Shown here: one piece after another, positions 15,730 to 20,861 of the stretch | Position numbering within the stretch: the stretch's first letter is position 1 | How the letters are laid out: each line of letters starts with the position of its first letter | From: Luminiphilus sp. | GTDB lineage: Bacteria; Pseudomonadota; Gammaproteobacteria; Pseudomonadales; Halieaceae | Direction of reading: 5' to 3' | Length of the DNA: 20,861 nucleotides | NCBI GenBank assembly: GCA_029251065.1 | Contig: JAQXEB010000265.1 | Location: 1 to 20,861 of the forward strand | Made by a program: the position numbers and the translations under genes | Notes under the pieces: model-generated | Told to the model about the DNA's origin: nothing | Databases searched by the model: none | Seen by the model: only the letters and a program-made list of their open reading frames with translations

Positions 15730-17022
15730 ATGATGATGCGATTAATGCTTGGGCTGATCGCCCTTCTTGTCACACATACAGCGAGTGCAGCGACCGTCAT
15801 TCACGCCGGCTTTCTGTTCGATACAAAGCGCGGCGAGGTTGCCGAGCGGCAGACAATTACTATTGAGGGTGGGCGGATTCTCTCGGTGCAAAAAGGCTTT
15901 GTTGATGTGGCCAATGCAGATGTGATTAATCTGCGAGACGCGTACGTGTCGCCCGGGTTTATGGATATGCACGTTCATCTGGATGGCGAGTTGAATCCCC
16001 CTGCGAGCTACTCGGAGGAGTTCTTTATGAATTCAGCCGACATCGCATTGCGCTCGACGGTCTATGCGCGACGAACCTTAAATGCCGGATTCACCACGGT
16101 GCGTGATTTGGGTGCGGGCGACATCGATGCCATTTTTGCACTGCGCGATGCGATTGAAAAAAACATCGTCGACGGTCCGCGTATTTTTGCGGCCGGTAAG
16201 TCACTCGCCACCACCGGAGGTCACGCGGACCCTACAAACGGCATCAGGTCTGATTTGCGCGGCGACCCGGGTCCCAAAGAGGGCGTTGTGAATGGACCTG
16301 AGGACGCTTATAAAGCGGTCAGACAGCGCTATAAAGACGGTAGCGACGTTGTCAAACTGACGGTGACGGGGGGTGTTTTGTCACTCGCCAAAAGTGGTGA
16401 TAACCCACAGTTTACTGACCAAGAACTGGCGGCGGTCATGTCAGCTGCGAAAGATTATGGCTTTGTCGTTGCGGTTCACGCACACGGAGCACTGGGTATG
16501 AAGCGCGCCATTAGTGCGGGCGTCGATTCCGTCGAGCATGGCACCTACATGGACGACGAAGCGATGGGACTCATGCTCAGTCAAGGGACGTGGTATGTCC
16601 CTACGATCTCTGCCGGTAAATGGGTTGGCGATCTTGCAAAGATGGATGGCAAACTCCCCGCTGTTGTGCGCCCCAAAGCGGCTGCCATTGGTCCTCAAAT
16701 ACAAGACACGTTTGCAGAGGCATATAAAGCAGGTGTGAAAATTGCGTTTGGCACCGATTCAGGTGTGTCGCCACACGGCGCAAATGGCAAGGAGTTTCGT
16801 TTCATGGTCGAGGCGGGCATGCCGGTGATGGCCGCCATTCAGTCGGCGACGGTCAATGCCGCATCGTTGTTGCGGGTCGAAGACAGCCTCGGGCAGATTG
16901 CCGCGGGATTTCATGCCGATATCATCGCGTTTGATGCCAACCCGCTGACCGACGTCACCGTGTTAGAGCGTCCCAGCTTTGTAATGAAGGCGGGCAGTGT
17001 ATTTCGAAATGATGGGGAGTGA
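15730..17022 (+). CDS. Exported metal-dependent amidohydrolase (Xaa-Pro dipeptidase / basic-residue carboxypeptidase-like)
   Basis: A 430-residue amidohydrolase-superfamily enzyme with a signal peptide (about residues 1-20, ending TASA), so it acts in the periplasm or outside. Metal and catalytic residues visible are His81 and His83 in MDMHVHLDG, Lys209 (likely carboxylated) in VVKLTVTGG, His250 in VAVHAHG, His270 in VEHGTY and Asp343 in FGTDSGV. The closest described group, often annotated Xaa-Pro dipeptidase, includes carboxypeptidases that release C-terminal Arg or Lys; the substrate here cannot be read from sequence. Three ATGs in a row (15730, 15733, 15736) follow AAGGGG at 15722-15727; spacing favours the second or third. 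It overlaps the next gene's GTG, or lies 2 bp before its ATG. Confidence 0.85.
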   Translation: MMMRLMLGLIALLVTHTASAATVIHAGFLFDTKRGEVAERQTITIEGGRILSVQKGFVDVANADVINLRDAYVSPGFMDMHVHLDGELNPPASYSEEFFMNSADIALRSTVYARRTLNAGFTTVRDLGAGDIDAIFALRDAIEKNIVDGPRIFAAGKSLATTGGHADPTNGIRSDLRGDPGPKEGVVNGPEDAYKAVRQRYKDGSDVVKLTVTGGVLSLAKSGDNPQFTDQELAAVMSAAKDYGFVVAVHAHGALGMKRAISAGVDSVEHGTYMDDEAMGLMLSQGTWYVPTISAGKWVGDLAKMDGKLPAVVRPKAAAIGPQIQDTFAEAYKAGVKIAFGTDSGVSPHGANGKEFRFMVEAGMPVMAAIQSATVNAASLLRVEDSLGQIAAGFHADIIAFDANPLTDVTVLERPSFVMKAGSVFRNDGE

Positions 17023-17024
17023 TC

Positions 17025-18011
17025 ATGCGATGGTTGTTAATGTGTTTTTGGATGGTGTCGACGATGGCGGGTGCTGACAGTTCACCGGTTGCCATCGCCC
17101 TGCATGGTGGGGCTGGCACTATAGAGCGAGGTAAGATGAGTGCTGAACTTGAGGCCACCTATCGTGTGTTTCTTGAGGCCGCCATTACTGATGGGCACCG
17201 GCAGTTGGAGGCTGGACGTCCCGGACTAGACGTTGTGGTCAACGTGATTCAAAAAATGGAAGACTCTCCGCTCTTTAATGCCGGCAAGGGGGCGGTCTAC
17301 ACCTGGGATGGACGCCACGAGCTAGACGCGTCGATTATGCACGGCGAGACATTGGAAGCAGGCGCTGTGGCCGGGGTGACCACGGTCAAGTCGCCCATTG
17401 CGCTGGCGAGGACTGTCATGGAGGACTCTCCGCATGTCATGTTGGCCGCAAAAGGGGCTGAAGCCTTTGCAAAAGCGAAGGGAATCGACTCGGTGCACCC
17501 TGAATATTTTGGCACTGAGCGACGCCGAAAAGCCCTAGAAGCGTTCAAGGCTGACGAATTCGCGGGTGTTGAGCCCGAGGCGGATTATAAGTTCGGTACG
17601 GTGGGCGTTGTGGTCCTCGACAAAGCCGGCAATTTAGTTGCGGGCACCTCGACCGGCGGCATGACCGGGAAGCGCTGGGGGCGGGTGGGTGACTCGCCAA
17701 TTATTGGTGCAGGAACTTATGCGGATAACCGATCGTGCGCTGTCTCTGCGACGGGGCATGGTGAGTTCTTCATCCGCCATACAGTATCCCGAGATATCTG
17801 TGCACGTATGCAATTTGCTGGGGCCTCATTGCACGACGCTACCGCGCAAGTGGTTTTAAAGGAGTTGGTCGCAGCCGGAGGAGAGGGCGGTGTGGCCGCC
17901 GTCGATCGTGCCGGTAACGTGGCGCTGACGTTTAATACACCGGGCATGTATCGCGCGAGTATTAATGCAGCCGGCGAGAAGACTGTGGGTATTTTTGGCG
18001 ACGACCAGTGA
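17025..18011 (+). CDS. Exported isoaspartyl peptidase / L-asparaginase (plant-type, Ntn hydrolase)
   Basis: A homologue of E. coli IaaA (EcAIII), which splits itself to expose a threonine nucleophile and then cleaves beta-aspartyl dipeptides and, less well, asparagine. From ATG 17025 (328 aa) the landmarks are IALHGGAGT, SPLFNAGKGAV, LDASIMHG, the cleavage site at FGTVGVVVLD with nucleophile Thr192, TSTGGMTGK with Thr210, GRVGDSPIIGAGTYA, and ATGHGEFFIR. A hydrophobic N-terminus (MRWLLMCFWMVSTMAGA) looks like a signal peptide. GGGGAG lies 5 bases before this ATG; a GTG at 17019 would overlap the amidohydrolase stop. The pair is almost certainly one operon. Together they suggest breakdown of peptides with isoaspartyl bonds. 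Confidence 0.9.
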   Translation: MRWLLMCFWMVSTMAGADSSPVAIALHGGAGTIERGKMSAELEATYRVFLEAAITDGHRQLEAGRPGLDVVVNVIQKMEDSPLFNAGKGAVYTWDGRHELDASIMHGETLEAGAVAGVTTVKSPIALARTVMEDSPHVMLAAKGAEAFAKAKGIDSVHPEYFGTERRRKALEAFKADEFAGVEPEADYKFGTVGVVVLDKAGNLVAGTSTGGMTGKRWGRVGDSPIIGAGTYADNRSCAVSATGHGEFFIRHTVSRDICARMQFAGASLHDATAQVVLKELVAAGGEGGVAAVDRAGNVALTFNTPGMYRASINAAGEKTVGIFGDDQ

Positions 18012-18034
18012 TACAAAGCAACTACAAAGCTGGG

Positions 18035-18055
18035 CCTGTCGTCTGAGGCGACAGG
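18035..18055 (+). terminator. Hairpin between the peptidase operon and recA
   Basis: CCTGTCG (18035-18041) and CGACAGG (18049-18055) form a perfect 7-bp stem with a 7-base loop, 24 bp after the isoaspartyl peptidase stop. No T-tract follows, so it is not a textbook intrinsic terminator. It may stabilise the 3' end of the upstream message or act with Rho. Confidence 0.42.
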
Positions 18056-18109
18056 TGAATGGTGTTGCTGTAACAAAACCGATAAATGGTGGGTAAACTC
18101 CATTGCAAA

Positions 18110-18139
18110 TTGACTAAAAAATACTGATTATATATACAG
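18110..18139 (+). promoter_or_regulatory. recA promoter with LexA (SOS) box
   Basis: TTGACT at 18110-18115 is followed, 17 bases on, by TATACA at 18133-18138. CTG at 18124-18126 and CAG at 18137-18139 enclose ten A/T bases, the LexA consensus CTG-N10-CAG of gammaproteobacteria, with TACTG and CAGTA flanks completing the palindrome. The box covers the -10 region, so bound LexA would block RNA polymerase and DNA damage would release it. The recA ATG lies 24 bp beyond. Confidence 0.92.
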
Positions 18140-18163
18140 TAGTTAAACCTGATGGAGAGACAC

Positions 18164-19207
18164 ATGGATCCGAATAAGCAAAAAGCCCTTGACGCGGCAC
18201 TGACGCAAATCGAAAGACAGTTTGGCAAGGGAACAGTAATGCTCATGGGCGACCAAGAGCGTGTCGCGATTCCTGCTATATCGACGGGTTCGCTGGGGCT
18301 CGACATTGCGTTAGGGATTGGTGGTTTGCCCAGAGGTCGTATTTGTGAAATCTACGGCCCAGAGTCTTCGGGTAAAACAACACTCACGTTGCAGGTCATT
18401 GCTGAGGCGCAAAAGATGGGTGGCACAGCAGCGTTTATCGATGCAGAGCATGCGCTCGACCCGCAGTATGCGGAAAAGATAGGTGTTCAAGTCGACGATC
18501 TGATTATGTCGCAGCCCGACACCGGCGAGCAGGCACTTGAGGTTGCGGAAATGCTGGTGCGTTCTGGGGCGGTAGACATTTTAGTGATCGACTCTGTCGC
18601 TGCGCTGACACCGAAGGCGGAAATCGAAGGCGATATGGGGGACTCTCACGTGGGTCTTCAGGCACGGTTACTGAGTCAAGCCATGCGCAAGCTGACCGGG
18701 GCGATTAAGCAAACCAACTGCCTTGTTATTTTTATTAACCAGATTCGCATGAAGATCGGTGTGATGTTCGGTAGCCCCGAAACCACAACGGGTGGCAATG
18801 CGCTCAAGTTCTACTCATCAGTCCGACTGGATATTCGTCGTATTGGCGCCATCAAAGACGGCGACGAGATTGTTGGTAACGAGACGCGTGTGAAGGTGGT
18901 TAAAAACAAAGTGTCACCGCCGTTTAAACAGGCGGAGTTCCAAATTATGTACGGGGTCGGGATTTACCAGATGGGTGAGGTCCTCGACTGGGGCGTTAAG
19001 CTCAATCTCGTGGATAAGTCGGGCGCTTGGTACGCGTACAAAGGCGATAAGATCGGTCAGGGAAAGGCCAATGCCGCCAAGTTTCTTGATGAGAATCCCG
19101 CCATTGCGTCTGAAATCGAAAATGAGATTCGGCGCCAGACCATGAGTCTGCCATCAGACCAGGCTGAGTCGAACGACGTGGCGTCAGAGGAGCCAGTGGA
19201 AGGCTAG
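18164..19207 (+). CDS. recA: Recombinase RecA
   Basis: RecA (347 aa; E. coli 353) forms filaments on single-stranded DNA, drives strand exchange, and triggers LexA self-cleavage. The start is ATG 18164 with GGAGAGA 4-10 bases upstream, giving MDPNKQKALDAALTQIERQFGKG. The in-frame ATG at 18152 lies before that ribosome-binding site and is rejected. Walker A GPESSGKT is at residues 65-72; FIDAEHALDP, LLVIDSVAAL-like ILVIDSVAALTP, the L1 and L2 DNA-binding loops (MGDSHVGLQARLLSQ; MFGSPETTTGGNALKF) and an acidic C-terminal tail are all present. It is controlled by the SOS box upstream and followed 2 bp later by recX. Confidence 0.98.
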   Translation: MDPNKQKALDAALTQIERQFGKGTVMLMGDQERVAIPAISTGSLGLDIALGIGGLPRGRICEIYGPESSGKTTLTLQVIAEAQKMGGTAAFIDAEHALDPQYAEKIGVQVDDLIMSQPDTGEQALEVAEMLVRSGAVDILVIDSVAALTPKAEIEGDMGDSHVGLQARLLSQAMRKLTGAIKQTNCLVIFINQIRMKIGVMFGSPETTTGGNALKFYSSVRLDIRRIGAIKDGDEIVGNETRVKVVKNKVSPPFKQAEFQIMYGVGIYQMGEVLDWGVKLNLVDKSGAWYAYKGDKIGQGKANAAKFLDENPAIASEIENEIRRQTMSLPSDQAESNDVASEEPVEG

Positions 19208-19209
19208 CT

Positions 19210-19692
19210 TTGGTGGAAGTCAAAGCGTCTGATGTGCGCCGAGCCGCAATGGATCTGCTGGCTCGGCGTGAACACTCCTCTCAAGAGATTCTCACCAAAC
19301 TCCAGCGACGGTTCAGGAAATCTGTCGTCACGGAAGACATGTTCCATGACGTCATCGACACGTTGACGAGCGAGGGGTTGCTGAGCAATGAACGCTACGC
19401 GCAATCAATGGCGCGACAATTGATCGGCCGAGGCAGCGGCCCTAAAAAACTGACCTACGAGCTTAAACAAAAAGGTTGTGATCCTCAGAGCGCCCTCGAC
19501 AGTGCATTTCCCGACGGTGTCGACTGGTTTGCGCTGGCGGAAGAATTGTACGACCGGAAGTTTGGGCACAAAACGTTGCCCGCTGAATGGCATGAGAAAC
19601 AAAAGGAGCGCGCGAAGCGCGGACGCTTCATGGCGTCGCGTGGCTTTTCACCGAACCACTTTATACATTTGCTCGATACCGGCTCAGATTAA
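19210..19692 (+). CDS. recX: RecA regulatory protein RecX
   Basis: RecX (160 aa) caps and limits RecA filaments. The sequence shows its repeated three-helix units: RRAAMDLLARREHSSQEILTKL, then the DVIDTLTSEGLLSNERYAQSMARQLIGRGSGPKKLTYELKQKG segment, and KRGRFMASRGFSPNHFIHLL at the end. The start is TTG at 19210 with GGAAGG 6 bases upstream; a GTG at 19213 is possible. The recA stop lies 2 bp before it, so it is expressed with recA, as in most gammaproteobacteria. It converges on the DUF3014 gene with a 29-bp gap and no strong terminator. Confidence 0.95.
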   Translation: MVEVKASDVRRAAMDLLARREHSSQEILTKLQRRFRKSVVTEDMFHDVIDTLTSEGLLSNERYAQSMARQLIGRGSGPKKLTYELKQKGCDPQSALDSAFPDGVDWFALAEELYDRKFGHKTLPAEWHEKQKERAKRGRFMASRGFSPNHFIHLLDTGSD

Positions 19693-19721
19693 CCCGTTAC
19701 CGACTCACCCCCTCCCTTATT

Positions 19722-20561
19722 TTAGGGGCTGCCGTCTAACAAGACGCCTCGAATATCCCGTGCTTTTTGCTGAATGATGTCCGCGTTTTCCGGCCCCATT
19801 CGCAGGACCTGCTTTTGCAGTGAGGACAACGCCTCCAACTCCGGGTCTATGTAGACCCAATTGGCCTCGCGTCGCATCAGCTCGGCATCGACCGCGACTT
19901 GGGGTGTTGAGAGGATTTGAGTGGTGGCTGCCAGTACGGCACTTCGGATATCAAAATCACTCACGCCCATGCGGGTGAGAGCCTGGGTCGCTATCATCTC
20001 GTAGTCGTTCAAGAGGGAGACAAGTGCCGTGGTGTCGAGCCCACCGACCCACTGGGCAAAACCGTCGTAGCGGCTAAAGCCGGCAGCATCGAGAGTGACG
20101 CGAAGTCCGTCATCCGAAATTGGAAAGGTCGTTGACGGTTTACCGACCGGTAGTAGCTTGTAAGGCACTTCACCGCGGCGCAGCGCATCAATAATTGCGA
20201 CCGCGCGTTCGACAACGTAGTCCCCCGCAACAAACTGGGCGAGCGCCTTGCCACCATTGACGGCGTCGATCGATTCGCGCGCGTACCGGTCACCGGTTTC
20301 CTCGGCGACAACCGGTGCTGGTGGGGTCTTAGGCTGAACTTCAGTGGCAACAGGGGCGGCAATGGGCGCCGCAGGAACCTCGGCCTCGATAGGTGCTGGG
20401 GCGGGTTCCACCGGGGGTTGAACCATGACTAATTCTTCAGGCACCGTTGGCTCGCCGTAATCTCCAGTCATTAAAATAAAGACAAGCGTTGCGAGAATGC
20501 CGGCAAACAGTATGCCTAAAAAAATTGGATTCGCTCTGGGTTCAGCGTGTTTCTCGGCCAT
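19722..20561 (-). CDS. DUF3014-domain membrane-anchored protein
   Basis: A 279-residue protein of unknown function. It has a short charged N-terminus, one membrane helix at about residues 12-31, then a Pro/Ala/Glu-rich linker (about 38-90), and a C-terminal domain from about 97. The C-terminal domain matches DUF3014 by its ERAVAIIDALRRGEVPYKLLPVG block and the closing IDPELEALSSLQKQVLRMGPENADIIQQKARDIR block. The topology suggests the domain lies in the periplasm. The start ATG at 20561 has GGAG about 8 bases upstream. It lies 57 bp downstream of the flavin reductase-like gene on the same strand. No function is known to me for this family. Confidence 0.8.
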   Translation of the reverse strand: MAEKHAEPRANPIFLGILFAGILATLVFILMTGDYGEPTVPEELVMVQPPVEPAPAPIEAEVPAAPIAAPVATEVQPKTPPAPVVAEETGDRYARESIDAVNGGKALAQFVAGDYVVERAVAIIDALRRGEVPYKLLPVGKPSTTFPISDDGLRVTLDAAGFSRYDGFAQWVGGLDTTALVSLLNDYEMIATQALTRMGVSDFDIRSAVLAATTQILSTPQVAVDAELMRREANWVYIDPELEALSSLQKQVLRMGPENADIIQQKARDIRGVLLDGSP

Positions 20562-20618
20562 TGGTCATCTCCAGGTTGTCATCACGCCTAGATTACCGAA
20601 GAACGCTCAAGGCTGCGA

Positions 20619-20861
20619 CTATCCAATCTTGCGGGGGACTTCGTCTGGTTTTGCGTAGGCAAACCGTCGTCCGGACCCAACGTCGTGATACCCATCAAGA
20701 CCCGCGCCGGCAACGAGATCCATGCCAGTAAGATCGAGTGTCCCATCGTCCCGCCATACGTCATTGGCAAATGAAAGTTGCTCGACGGATCCAATGACAA
20801 GGTGTGTGCCGTTTACGGCAAGTAACTGATGTTCTTGCAGGCGCAATCCGATTTTCAAGGG
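20619..20861 (-). CDS. Flavin-reductase-like domain protein, C-terminal fragment
   Basis: The reading frame is open through the right edge, so the N-terminus is outside the window; 80 codons remain. The visible part, including IGLRLQEHQLLAVNGTHLVIGSVE and the GLDGYHDVGSGRRFAYAKP tail, resembles the end of flavin_Reduct (split-barrel FMN-binding) proteins, where a strand with THLVIG leads to the C-terminal arm. Members bind FMN and often reduce it with NAD(P)H for partner monooxygenases. The TTG at 20858 is not a likely start. The family call is moderate because most of the domain is missing. Confidence 0.7.
   Translation of the reverse strand, partial: PLKIGLRLQEHQLLAVNGTHLVIGSVEQLSFANDVWRDDGTLDLTGMDLVAGAGLDGYHDVGSGRRFAYAKPDEVPRKIG

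Noticed and set aside
18152..18163. ATG at 18152 as the recA start
   Set aside because: The GGAGAGA ribosome-binding site lies after it and fits the ATG at 18164, which gives the usual RecA N-terminus.
19713..19728. CCCT/AGGG mini-stem between recX and the DUF3014 gene as a terminator
   Set aside because: The stem is only four to five base pairs with no T-tract, too weak to support.
1..20861. Mobile elements, CRISPR array, defence or toxin-antitoxin genes
   Set aside because: No transposase, integrase, direct-repeat array, target duplications or known defence motifs were seen; the genes are housekeeping or metabolic throughout.

Overview
The window is ordinary, gene-dense chromosome of a gammaproteobacterium. 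The gene order pyrG-kdsA-eno-ftsB-ispD-ispF-pcm-nlpD-rpoS, then fdxA and mutS on the opposite strand, then recA-recX, is the arrangement known from Pseudomonas and related marine groups. The moderate GC content and the signal-peptide peptidases next to recA fit a marine heterotroph of the Cellvibrionales/Halieaceae (OM60/NOR5) kind; that placement is inferred from synteny and protein similarity by eye, not from a search.

Layout. On the left, minus strand, lie the first codons of a POT-family peptide transporter (1-131) and dusC (166-1152). A divergent region leads into a rightward block of twelve genes (1268-12325): accA, tilS, pyrG, kdsA, eno, ftsB, ispD, ispF, pcm, a DUF368 membrane protein, nlpD, rpoS. 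Many are translationally coupled: pyrG/kdsA share ATGA, and ftsB/ispD, ispD/ispF, ispF/pcm and pcm/DUF368 each share GTGA. The block combines fatty-acid, CTP, KDO, enolase, isoprenoid and divisome functions with envelope maintenance and the general stress sigma factor. rpoS converges, with a 3-bp gap, on fdxA, which is read leftward downstream of mutS (12329-15284).

A 445-bp gene-free stretch (15285-15729) separates mutS from two rightward genes for exported enzymes, a metal-dependent amidohydrolase and an isoaspartyl peptidase/asparaginase. It holds a hairpin followed by five T and a two-unit tandem repeat framed by an inverted repeat. Then follow recA, with a clear LexA (SOS) box on its promoter, and recX. 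The right end has, on the minus strand, a DUF3014 membrane-anchored protein and the C-terminal part of a flavin-reductase-like protein.

No mobile element, CRISPR array, phage gene, tRNA or rRNA was seen. I found no clear new multi-gene system. The most useful leads are: truD and surE are missing from their usual place between ispF and pcm; a DUF368 gene (a family reported to recycle undecaprenyl phosphate) sits in the pcm-nlpD gap; the peptidase pair occupies the place where cinA often lies; and the mutS-upstream stretch carries unexplained structure.
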